From a virus: DNA of 64,000 nucleotides. The stretch lies in the IMG/VR virus record IMGVR_UViG_3300032236_000747, positions 62,001-126,000 of that record. The stretch is one strand, 5' to 3'. The notes under the pieces were generated by a model that searched no databases, was not told the origin of the DNA, and was given only the letters and a program-made list of their open reading frames with translations. Positions within the stretch are counted from its first letter, which is position 1. Every line of letters begins with the position of its first letter. The translations under genes and the position numbers were made by a program. Shown here one piece after another: positions 1 through 6,946 of the stretch.

Positions 1-1
1 C

Positions 2-421
2 GGTATTGTTTTTGTTGTTCTTTATTCTTTAATATTTGTAACACAACCATTGAACGCTATTAGTCCTATTGACCAAAAGTTCTTTGAGTTAATTGTTCCT
101 ATTGCAACATTCTTAACTGGTACACTAAGTGGTATCATGTTAGCAGGTAACAATCCAGAAGCACAACAAAAAGCATTAGAAGCAGCAAACAAGGGTTGGG
201 ATAGACCACCGTCACCGACTCCAGCACCATCTCTAGGAGGATCTTCAAATGGCTTTAACTCTTCAGCAGCGCCTGGCGTATTTGCGTCAGCAGGGAACTT
301 TGGCGCTAGTTCAGCAAGTCCGGCGTTTGCTCCAGCAGCAACCTTCGGGGGGCCAGCGGAAGTAACAACTGGTTTCGGCGGAAAGAAAGTAGTACCAGAG
401 TTTCCACAACCGGAGCTATAA
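2..421 (+). CDS. Small membrane protein with proline-rich tail, 5' truncated by the window edge
   Basis: The reading frame is open from the first bases of the window, so the true start lies upstream; the TTG at 50 is only the first possible start inside the window. The visible product opens with a hydrophobic stretch, then a polar turn (PLNAISPIDQKF), then a second hydrophobic helix (LIVPIATFLTGTLSGIML). This is followed by a Pro/Ala/Gly/Ser-rich soluble tail of about 80 residues. Two membrane helices with a low-complexity tail suggest an inner-membrane protein. It sits 2 bases before another two-helix membrane protein and a secreted protein, so a role in lysis (holin or antiholin type) is possible. 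No family is recognised with certainty. Confidence 0.6.
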   Translation, partial: GIVFVVLYSLIFVTQPLNAISPIDQKFFELIVPIATFLTGTLSGIMLAGNNPEAQQKALEAANKGWDRPPSPTPAPSLGGSSNGFNSSAAPGVFASAGNFGASSASPAFAPAATFGGPAEVTTGFGGKKVVPEFPQPEL

Positions 422-423
422 TC

Positions 424-636
424 ATGAGCTGGTTAAAAAGTATGTTAAGTGATGTCAACGATACTGTTAGCAGTAAACGTGTTATTACTTTTTTAACATT
501 TATTCTATGTGCCGCGGCATTTATCAGCGAAACATGGTTTGGTACTCATATTGACATACCAGTGTTTAACAGTTTGATGTATATTGTTATTGCTGGCCTA
601 GGATTTACAGCAAGCGAAAAGTTTGCACCAAAATAA
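424..636 (+). CDS. Holin-like small two-helix membrane protein
   Basis: The 70-residue product has a short charged N-terminus (MSWLKSMLSDVNDTVSSKR) followed by two hydrophobic helices, at about residues 20-38 and 47-63, and a short charged end. This resembles a family of small phage membrane proteins with an SSKR/SSMR segment just before the first helix, often annotated as holin-like; the family name here is from memory and not verified. It lies 2 bases after the preceding membrane protein gene and 10 bases before a secreted-protein gene. That is compatible with a small lysis or envelope cassette. Topology is visible in the sequence; function is inferred. Confidence 0.6.
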   Translation: MSWLKSMLSDVNDTVSSKRVITFLTFILCAAAFISETWFGTHIDIPVFNSLMYIVIAGLGFTASEKFAPK

Positions 637-646
637 GGAAAATAAA

Positions 647-850
647 ATGAAACAACTTTTAGCATTATTGGTATTAGCATTTACTCTAGTTTCAGCAGCA
701 TTTGCTGGAGGAGAAGAGAAAAAGGTTTGTGAAGACGTTAAGGACAAGGCCGGAAATGTTGTAAAAAACAAAGACGGTAGCCCAAAACAAGCCTGCAAAA
801 CTATAAAAGTACATAAAAAGTTAGAAGGCCACGAAGTTCCAACCAAATAA
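647..850 (+). CDS. Small secreted protein with signal peptide
   Basis: I chose the ATG at 647 because it follows an AAGGAAAATAAA ribosome-binding region. An in-frame ATG at 623 would overlap the upstream gene and lacks such a site. The 67-residue product has a classic signal peptide (MKQLLALLVLAFTLVSAAFA, cleavage expected after AFA) with no lipobox. The mature part is short, highly charged and lysine-rich, with two cysteines about 26 residues apart that could form a disulfide in the periplasm. Its position after two membrane-protein genes would fit a lysis accessory protein such as a spanin component, but no spanin hallmark (lipobox or long coiled coil) is present. Function unknown. Confidence 0.65.
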   Translation: MKQLLALLVLAFTLVSAAFAGGEEKKVCEDVKDKAGNVVKNKDGSPKQACKTIKVHKKLEGHEVPTK

Positions 851-853
851 AAC

Positions 854-882
854 TTGACTTTTTACCTAAGGTATAGTATACT
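854..882 (+). promoter_or_regulatory. Sigma70-type promoter for the dnaJ-def-clpA group
   Basis: The -35 box TTGACT (854-859) and -10 box TATACT (877-882) are separated by exactly 17 bases. Transcription is expected to start near 889, upstream of the ATG at 912. The -10 box lies inside a 14-base perfect palindrome (872-885). Confidence 0.8.
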
Positions 883-901
883 ATATGTATTGCTATACCT
901 T
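868..901 (+). repeat. Inverted repeat around the -10 box (candidate operator)
   Basis: Two 9-base arms, AAGGTATAG (868-876) and CTATACCTT (893-901), are perfect reverse complements separated by 16 bases. They flank the -10 box and expected start point. The left arm would not be transcribed, so this reads as a DNA-binding site rather than an RNA hairpin. Confidence 0.5.
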
Positions 902-911
902 TTTCACTTAT

Positions 912-1736
912 ATGAGCGACCATTACACAACACTCGGAATTAATCGCAACGCTTCAGAATCTGAAATCAAACAGGCGTATCGCAGACTGGCTAGCCAACA
1001 TCACCCGGACAAGGGCGGAGATACTGCTAAGTTTCAAGAAATCGAAGAAGCATACAGGGTTTTAAGCGACCCCGACAGCAAGGGCAACTATGATAGTCCC
1101 CAACCACAATATCACCAGAATGGCTTTCCAGGTGGCGGGCATCCATTCGATGACCTGTTCAGACATTTCGGCGGAGGACCATTCGGTGATATATTCGGCC
1201 GTAGACCACAACAACCCCGTAATCGTACACTAAACATTCAAGCCAATGTTGATCTAGAAGATGCGTTTAATGGCAAAGAACTGTTAGCAAGTATGATGAT
1301 GCCTAGTGGTAAAGAGCAGGTTGTTAATGTAAAAATACCAGCAGGTGTTCAAGATGGTACAGTTTTACGTCTTGCCGAAATGGGCGAAGATAGCGTACCC
1401 GGTGCTCCTAGAGGAGACATCCACATGACTGTTCGCATCAATCCTCACCCTAAGTTTATTCGTCAAGGTGATGATTTGATTTCAGAAATCACATTACCGA
1501 TTTGGGATGCTATCCTGGGTAATACTGTTAAGGTAACAACCATTGACAAACGAGAACTAGAAGTTACTATTCCTCCCGGAATACAGCCCGATCAGACGTT
1601 GTCTATACAAAATGCTGGCATGCCTAATATGAACGATCCTAGATTCAAAGGTCGTCTATTTTTAAAACTCAAGTTTGACATACCTTCTAATCTAACAGAG
1701 CAACAAAAAAATATCATCAAATCTGTAATAGCGTAA
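912..1736 (+). CDS. DnaJ/CbpA-type co-chaperone (J-domain protein without zinc finger)
   Basis: This is a J-domain protein that would stimulate the ATPase of host DnaK (Hsp70). The J domain occupies about residues 1-65, with the invariant HPD at residues 31-33. It is followed by a Gly/Phe-rich linker (GGGHPFDDLFRHFGGGPFG) and two beta-rich client-binding domains with DnaJ C-terminal signatures (VKIPAGVQDGTVLRL; VTIPPGIQPDQTLSI). The four CxxCxGxG zinc motifs of DnaJ are absent, so it is of the CbpA (type II) kind. I chose the ATG at 912: an upstream in-frame ATG at 885 would overlap the promoter and precede the expected transcription start. It heads a run with deformylase and ClpA, pointing to protein quality control or virion assembly. 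Confidence 0.9.
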   Translation: MSDHYTTLGINRNASESEIKQAYRRLASQHHPDKGGDTAKFQEIEEAYRVLSDPDSKGNYDSPQPQYHQNGFPGGGHPFDDLFRHFGGGPFGDIFGRRPQQPRNRTLNIQANVDLEDAFNGKELLASMMMPSGKEQVVNVKIPAGVQDGTVLRLAEMGEDSVPGAPRGDIHMTVRINPHPKFIRQGDDLISEITLPIWDAILGNTVKVTTIDKRELEVTIPPGIQPDQTLSIQNAGMPNMNDPRFKGRLFLKLKFDIPSNLTEQQKNIIKSVIA

Positions 1737-1744
1737 ATATTTTT

Positions 1745-2251
1745 ATGTTAAAACTAGTAAAATTTCCAGATCCGATTCTTAGAGAATCGATTCCGTTGTT
1801 CGACTTCAATAATCCGTCAGTTGATCCTAAACAGTTAGAGAAGGACATGATCGAAATCATGTTTGCCAATGACGGAATGGGATTGGCAGCAAATCAAGTA
1901 GGTCAGCGTGTTCGCATGTTTACCATGGGACATAAACAGATGCCAGACGCTGCTCAAGCATTCTTTAATCCAGAAGTAGTGTCTAACACAGACACAGTAC
2001 TTGATATGGAAGAAGCATGTTTGAGTTTTCCCGGAATTTATGTTAATATTAAAAGACCCTCAGCGATTAAAGCACGTTGGCAGAATAGCTCAGGAGAATG
2101 GCAAGAAGGAGAGTTCCGTGACTACGAATGTAAGTGTTTCTTACACGAACTCGATCATCTAGAAGGTGTTGTGTTTCAAGATAGAGTAAGTACCTTGAAA
2201 TGGGCAATGGCAGTTAAGAAATCTAAACCTAAATCATACAAAAGGAAATAA
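1745..2251 (+). CDS. def: Peptide deformylase
   Basis: This enzyme removes the N-formyl group from new proteins. All three catalytic motifs are visible: GMGLAANQ (residues 44-51), EACLS (90-94, the metal-ligand Cys; the usual form is EGCLS) and HELDH (134-138, the HExxH metal motif). The length of 168 residues is normal for a bacterial-type enzyme, with a lysine-rich tail (about residues 155-168). The gene starts 8 bases after the J-domain gene and ends 4 bases before clpA, so it is part of the same transcript. No good ribosome-binding site precedes the ATG. Phage deformylases are known in marine T4-like phages. The functional assignment is firm; why it is grouped with chaperones is inference. 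Confidence 0.95.
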   Translation: MLKLVKFPDPILRESIPLFDFNNPSVDPKQLEKDMIEIMFANDGMGLAANQVGQRVRMFTMGHKQMPDAAQAFFNPEVVSNTDTVLDMEEACLSFPGIYVNIKRPSAIKARWQNSSGEWQEGEFRDYECKCFLHELDHLEGVVFQDRVSTLKWAMAVKKSKPKSYKRK

Positions 2252-2255
2252 AAGG

Positions 2256-4532
2256 ATGATAGAACCAAATAAAGACCTAGAAGTTATTTTTGAAAAAGCT
2301 GTAGGTATTGCTAGTAAGAATCATCACGAGTATCTTACATTAGAACATTTCTTGTATAGCCTTGTATTAGATAAAAAGTTTAATGAAGTATTAACTAACT
2401 ACGGCGCTGATTTAGACGGTCTTAAAGCGAACCTAGAAGGTTTTATTGCCAACGATTTAAAAGATATTGTAAACGCTGATCATAAAGAAAAGCCAAAGAA
2501 GACAAATACCATTGATCGTGTATTGAATCGAGCATTTACACAAGTGTTGTTTAGTGGCCGTAGTACCATTGAGCCTCTTGATTGTTTTATTAGCATGTTC
2601 TCAGAGAAGAAAAGCTACTCTGTTTACTTTATGAAAATGGCTAAGATTGACAAAGACAAGTTTGTTGATTTTATTCAGCGTGATAATAATGTTACTGAAG
2701 AAAACGAAATCAGCGAAGTTAATAACAGACAACTTGAAAAGTTGATTGTTCAGTTTTGTAACAACCTAAGTGCCAAAGCCAAAGCTAAAAAGATTGACCC
2801 TGTCATTGGTCGTGAAAAAGAAATCGAAGAACTAACATTGATCCTGGCACGCCGCCACAAATCAAACGTAATGTTGATCGGTGATCCAGGTGTAGGTAAG
2901 ACTGCTATCGCAGAAGGACTTGCTAAGAAGATAGAAGAAGGCGCGGTACCTGAGTTTATCAAAGATCACACAGTATATTCACTAGATATCAGTGCTATGT
3001 TGGCTGGATCTAAGTATCGCGGTGACTTTGAAGAACGTTTGAAGATGGTTCTTACTGCTCTTGAACGTAAGAAGAACTGCATTTTGTTTATTGACGAAGC
3101 TCACATGATGAGTGGCGCTGGTGCAGTTAGCGGATCAAGCAATGACATGAGTAATATGCTCAAACCTGCCCTAGCTAAAGGCACTATTAAAGTTATTGCT
3201 TCAACAACATGGGAAGAGTTCCGCAAGCACTTTGAAAAGGATCGTGCGTTGATGCGCAGATTCCAACGTGTTGTTGTCAATGAACCAGATGAAGCAACAG
3301 CTATTAAGATTCTCAACGGTATCAAGAAGTACTACGAGAAGCATCACAACATTAAAATCACTAAACAAGCGATTATCGACTCTGTGAAGTATAGCATAAA
3401 GTATATGAGCGATAAGAAGCTGCCAGACAAGGCCATTGACCTTATTGACTGCGCCGGTGCTAGGTTTAAAATTAACAACGAAGAAGGTGGTGTTGTTGAC
3501 CACGACGAGATTGTCTTTGAAGTTTCTAAAATCAGTGGCTTGCCATTGGATCAGATTGCCGCAAAAGATAACAAAAATCTCAAAGACCTTGAAAAGAATA
3601 TGCGTGCCAAGGTGTATGGTCAAGAAAAAGCCATTGAAAGCATTCTTGATAAGATCTTTATCGCACAGTCCGGACTTAAAGGCCTCGATAAGCCAGTTGG
3701 CAGTTTCTTGTTTGTTGGTCCAACCGGTGTTGGTAAGACAGAAGCAGCTAAACAACTAGCAAGTAATCTAAGTGTTGAGCTTGTACGTTTTGATATGAGT
3801 GAATATCAAGAGAAGCACAGCGTTGCTAAGTTTATTGGAGCTCCTCCGGGCTATGTTGGCTTTGAAGACAATGCCGGTCAGTTGATTACTAAGCTGCAAG
3901 AGCATCCTAACTGTGTATTGTTACTTGATGAAGTTGAAAAAGCTCACCCAGATGTACTCACTGTATTGTTACAGTTGATGGATAACGGCTTTGTAACTGG
4001 TAGCAACGGTAAGAAGGCAGATGGACGCAATGCTATTTTGATTATGACCAGTAACCTAGGTGCCGCTGATGCTGAAAAGAATAGTCTAGGCTTTGGTAGT
4101 TTAGAACGCGATGGCGATCCTAAAGATGCTGTTAACAAGTTCTTTGCTCCTGAGTTCCGTAACCGCTTAGATGGTATCATCAAGTTCGGTAAACTTGACC
4201 AACAAACTATGATTAAAGTTGTTAAGAAGTTCATTGACGAGCTTAACAGCCTTATCAAAGACAAAAATGTTCATGTTAAGCCTAACGCAGAGGCAGTTGA
4301 GTTCCTTATTAAGAAGGGATTCGACAGCAAGATGGGCGCACGTCCATTACAGCGTACTATTGACGAGATGATTAAGAAACCACTAAGTAAGGAAATCTTA
4401 TTTGGCAAACTAACTAACGGTGGTATTGTTGAACTAGGCGTTGATAACGAAAAGTTAACATTGAACTTCCTTGACCCATTACCAGTTAACAAGTCTAAGG
4501 TAGTCGAAGATGCACCAGCTGACAACGAATAA
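2256..4532 (+). CDS. clpA: ClpA-type AAA+ unfoldase
   Basis: ClpA unfolds substrates and feeds them into ClpP peptidase. The 758-residue product has an N-terminal Clp repeat domain (residues 1-140, starting KDLEVIFEKAVGIASKNHHE) and two AAA+ modules. Walker A is GDPGVGKT near residue 209 and GPTGVGKT near 488. Walker B includes ILFIDEAHMM and VLLLDEVEKAHPD. The C-terminal D2-small domain contains KMGARPLQRTID. There is no long ClpB middle domain, so it is ClpA rather than ClpB. A [LIV]-G-[FL] ClpP-docking tripeptide is present as LGF at residues 611-613, so it may still engage host ClpP. A good AAAAGG ribosome site precedes the ATG. A complete ClpA is unusual cargo for a phage; the tail ends in an acidic DAPADNE. 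Confidence 0.93.
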   Translation: MIEPNKDLEVIFEKAVGIASKNHHEYLTLEHFLYSLVLDKKFNEVLTNYGADLDGLKANLEGFIANDLKDIVNADHKEKPKKTNTIDRVLNRAFTQVLFSGRSTIEPLDCFISMFSEKKSYSVYFMKMAKIDKDKFVDFIQRDNNVTEENEISEVNNRQLEKLIVQFCNNLSAKAKAKKIDPVIGREKEIEELTLILARRHKSNVMLIGDPGVGKTAIAEGLAKKIEEGAVPEFIKDHTVYSLDISAMLAGSKYRGDFEERLKMVLTALERKKNCILFIDEAHMMSGAGAVSGSSNDMSNMLKPALAKGTIKVIASTTWEEFRKHFEKDRALMRRFQRVVVNEPDEATAIKILNGIKKYYEKHHNIKITKQAIIDSVKYSIKYMSDKKLPDKAIDLIDCAGARFKINNEEGGVVDHDEIVFEVSKISGLPLDQIAAKDNKNLKDLEKNMRAKVYGQEKAIESILDKIFIAQSGLKGLDKPVGSFLFVGPTGVGKTEAAKQLASNLSVELVRFDMSEYQEKHSVAKFIGAPPGYVGFEDNAGQLITKLQEHPNCVLLLDEVEKAHPDVLTVLLQLMDNGFVTGSNGKKADGRNAILIMTSNLGAADAEKNSLGFGSLERDGDPKDAVNKFFAPEFRNRLDGIIKFGKLDQQTMIKVVKKFIDELNSLIKDKNVHVKPNAEAVEFLIKKGFDSKMGARPLQRTIDEMIKKPLSKEILFGKLTNGGIVELGVDNEKLTLNFLDPLPVNKSKVVEDAPADNE

Positions 4533-5130
4533 ACTATTTTACAACAAGTACAAATATAAAGTTGAGTGTTTTATCTTTGGGGCTAACTTTAGAAACTCAT
4601 TAGGTATTGTATCAACTAATAGCAAGTATAATATAGTAGAACTTAGAAAGTTTAATGCTGCTGTAGATCGATTAATGGATCTAGATATAAAAACTAGGAA
4701 CGAACGAAACACTGTTAGTTTTTTCTTTAACGATCAGTCCTTGGAACCAACAATCAAAAAAGCTATAGGAAACTGGATTGTAAGCATTACTAGTCCAGGA
4801 TCCGATGCTGAAAGCGAGTTTCTCGAAGGCAGTCGGCAGAAGATCTTGTGTAATAACTTGCCTAGAGAAGTTTATCGATACAAGGCCTACTTAAAACCCA
4901 GTACATCTGTAGCTAATAGGGCAAAGTTTTTAACATGGTCCGATAAAATAGGAGATGTCGTTTTCCATTCGGGTTCTACAAGTAGATGGTTAAGTGGTAC
5001 CAATGTGTATTACCCAGACCCTTTTATCTATGTCAAAGACGATAAAAATCTTAGTATGGTGCTGATGTTCCTAGGCAACGACTGTCGCAAAGTAGTAGAA
5101 TATATACCTAGATCAAGCATAAATACTTGA
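4510..5130 (+). CDS. Hypothetical protein, 206 aa
   Basis: The gene overlaps the end of clpA by 23 bases. The ATG at 4510 is preceded by an AAGG about 9 bases upstream, which is why I use this start. The product is a mixed alpha/beta soluble protein with no signal peptide or membrane helix. It contains conspicuous aromatic and basic segments (KLFYNKYKYKVECFIFG near the N-terminus; RSKxxL-type basic stretches; WLSGTNVYYPDPFIYVKDD near the C-terminus). I do not recognise a family. Position after clpA and before a beta-rich small protein gives no firm functional clue. Its stop overlaps the next start (TGATG). Confidence 0.75.
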   Translation: MHQLTTNKLFYNKYKYKVECFIFGANFRNSLGIVSTNSKYNIVELRKFNAAVDRLMDLDIKTRNERNTVSFFFNDQSLEPTIKKAIGNWIVSITSPGSDAESEFLEGSRQKILCNNLPREVYRYKAYLKPSTSVANRAKFLTWSDKIGDVVFHSGSTSRWLSGTNVYYPDPFIYVKDDKNLSMVLMFLGNDCRKVVEYIPRSSINT

Positions 5131-5555
5131 TGCCAGGATTAAGTCTACAATTTAAATTCGGAGTAGGGACAGGAACTACGTTCACCCCCTACAGTACGTC
5201 CATTCCATCTACCACTGTCGCACCCGACGGTAGTAACAACTTCTATAGTAACAAAGAAAAAGCCAACGGTTATTTCGGAAACAACGGAGGACTACATACT
5301 GTAAGTTATACAATAACTCCAAATTTTGCTGGAACATTGACAACACAGGCTACTTTGGCTACTATCCCCAGTGAAAGTGATTGGTTTAATGTAAACGGAT
5401 CTTCATTTACTTTTGTTAATGCGATTAATCCTGCTTTAACCACAACAACAAACTATGTTAACTTCAGTGGTAACTTTGTTTGGGTAAGGGCATTTGTACA
5501 ACGCAGTAACGATTATCCAAATGGCTCAGTTGAGTGGGTAAACTACAACTACTAA
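5130..5555 (+). CDS. Small beta-rich, Thr/Ser/Asn-rich protein, possibly structural
   Basis: I chose the ATG at 5130, which shares its A with the upstream TGA stop, over a TTG three bases earlier. The 141-residue product is rich in Thr, Ser, Asn, Gly and aromatic residues (for example FGVGTGTTFTPYSTSIPSTT) and has almost no lysine-rich or helical segments. This composition is typical of beta-sandwich phage decoration, neck or fibre-associated proteins. No specific family is recognised and there is no signal peptide. It precedes genes that look like virion-internal proteins, which supports but does not prove a structural role. Confidence 0.7.
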   Translation: MPGLSLQFKFGVGTGTTFTPYSTSIPSTTVAPDGSNNFYSNKEKANGYFGNNGGLHTVSYTITPNFAGTLTTQATLATIPSESDWFNVNGSSFTFVNAINPALTTTTNYVNFSGNFVWVRAFVQRSNDYPNGSVEWVNYNY

Positions 5556-5559
5556 GATT

Positions 5560-5952
5560 ATGAATTTATTTGAATTTTTTAGCGTACCTTCTGTCGAAAA
5601 GCATGAGCAAGAAAATCCCACTAAACAGGACGATGATCAGCAACGTCAAAAACTTGCCAACGATCTTTATTGGTATATTTTAGACCACGATCATTTCCAC
5701 AAAAAACATGTTATGCCTATCGCACAAGGAATGGATAGGGAATATCAAAAGACAAAGAAGCTAGACAGATCAAAATATTCAGAATGTTGGATGCCATTGG
5801 TTCGCGAGGCCTGTTTAGAGTTTCACGAAAAGCATAAGATGCCAGGCAATCCTAAAAAAGTTTTTGATGAAGAGATATGTAAACATCTATGCAAGCGTTT
5901 AGCTGATAGATACATAGAGGATATCAAAAAAGGCGAATACAAGTTAGGATAA
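5560..5952 (+). CDS. Hypothetical protein with hydrophobic targeting-like N-terminus
   Basis: The 130-residue product begins MNLFEFFSVPSVEK, then a Gln/Asp-rich linker, then a compact helical domain with many His, Trp and Lys residues. It ends in KKGEYKLG. The helical part (HDHFHKKHVMPIAQ; CWMPLVREACLEF; CKRLADRYIEDIKKGEYKLG) resembles, from memory, a module found in several T4-like phage proteins of unknown role. The short hydrophobic N-terminus followed by a flexible linker is reminiscent of capsid-targeting peptides of T4 internal proteins. The gene is 4 bases after its upstream neighbour and 4 bases before a nucleotidyltransferase-like gene. Function unknown. Confidence 0.72.
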   Translation: MNLFEFFSVPSVEKHEQENPTKQDDDQQRQKLANDLYWYILDHDHFHKKHVMPIAQGMDREYQKTKKLDRSKYSECWMPLVREACLEFHEKHKMPGNPKKVFDEEICKHLCKRLADRYIEDIKKGEYKLG

Positions 5953-5956
5953 CGGA

Positions 5957-6946
5957 ATGTTACTGACTGAGCTATTCAATGTATTAACCAAACCAATCAA
6001 CGAAGGTGGTAACGTGTTTGATGGTAAAACAACTGATATTAAACTTGAGAATATCAAACCTACTATAAATGCTTTCTTTGCAGAAATGCAACAAGTGTTC
6101 CCTAACAAGGCAGAGATATTTCAAGAAAGCGATCAATATTTTAGTCCCCTAGGGTCTACATACAAAAAGAAATCATCGGGTGACATTGATCTAGGAATAG
6201 ATAGTCCTATGATTTTAGACAGGACTATGAGCGATGAAAGTATTGCTCAATGGGGTATTGACCCTAAGGCAGTAGCAGCTACATTTGAACTGTTGAAGAA
6301 GAGAGCACGCACCGCTACTCCCGAACAGTTACGTATGAAGGCATTCTTACTTAATCTAGTATTGTTTATCAATGCCAATGCGCCTGTAGCCTATTGTGAC
6401 GAAAAGAAAGTTACATACGGACAGATCTTTTTCTGTTATCCCCAGATCGATGAACAAGGTCAAAACTTAGGTATAGGTGTACAAATAGATTGGGACATTG
6501 GAAATCTAGAATGGTTAAAGTTTGCTTATCATTCAACGGGTTACCCAGAGGGTTCTAATGTTAAGGGACTACATCGTACACAGTTAATGTTAAGTGCTTT
6601 CCAAGTGGCAGGTTTGAGCTTTGTACACCTTAGTGGTGTCAAAGATAAACAAACTGGAGAAATGGTCGCTACAAATCCGGAAGAAGCATTACAGGTATTA
6701 AGTGAACGTCTAGGATTCCAAATAACTAGAGCAGACACCGAAGACTATTATAAACTTCACAAGGTGCTACGGGCTAACATGACACCTCAACAATACGATG
6801 TTCTAATAAACATCTATTTCAAAATTTTAGATAGTACTCGTGCAGACATTCCAGACGACCTACAGGACGAATGGCGTGCTAGAAAAGATCAGCTTGGTCT
6901 TACAGGTAAGTTCTTACCTGACAACTCAGCGTTGAAGGTAGTATAA
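5957..6946 (+). CDS. Polymerase-beta-superfamily nucleotidyltransferase-like protein with Alt-like N-terminus
   Basis: The 329-residue protein carries a Pol-beta nucleotidyltransferase signature: LGS at residues 65-67, then DID at 76-78 in SSGDIDLGID (pattern hGS...DhDh), and a later hydrophobic-QID segment (VQIDWD) that may give the third carboxylate. Members of this fold transfer NMP to RNA, protein or small molecules; the substrate here is unknown. The N-terminus MLLTELFNVLTKPINEG resembles, from memory, the start of T4 Alt (MELITELF...). It contains LTE and INE tripeptides that match the (L/I)xE cleavage rule of T4-type prohead protease. That suggests packaging in the head and delivery with DNA. 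It overlaps the next gene by one base (TAATG). Confidence 0.75.
   Translation: MLLTELFNVLTKPINEGGNVFDGKTTDIKLENIKPTINAFFAEMQQVFPNKAEIFQESDQYFSPLGSTYKKKSSGDIDLGIDSPMILDRTMSDESIAQWGIDPKAVAATFELLKKRARTATPEQLRMKAFLLNLVLFINANAPVAYCDEKKVTYGQIFFCYPQIDEQGQNLGIGVQIDWDIGNLEWLKFAYHSTGYPEGSNVKGLHRTQLMLSAFQVAGLSFVHLSGVKDKQTGEMVATNPEEALQVLSERLGFQITRADTEDYYKLHKVLRANMTPQQYDVLINIYFKILDSTRADIPDDLQDEWRARKDQLGLTGKFLPDNSALKVV

Noticed and set aside
3201-3755. 184-codon frame on the - strand inside clpA
   Set aside because: It lies wholly within a convincing clpA on the other strand and encodes a Phe/Leu/Asn-rich product with no family features; typical antisense shadow.
5118-5125. Late-promoter-like CATAAATA just before the gene at 5130
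   Set aside because: The expected start would fall at 5131, inside the ATG at 5130-5132, so the ATG could not be translated normally; the bases also encode the end of the upstream protein.
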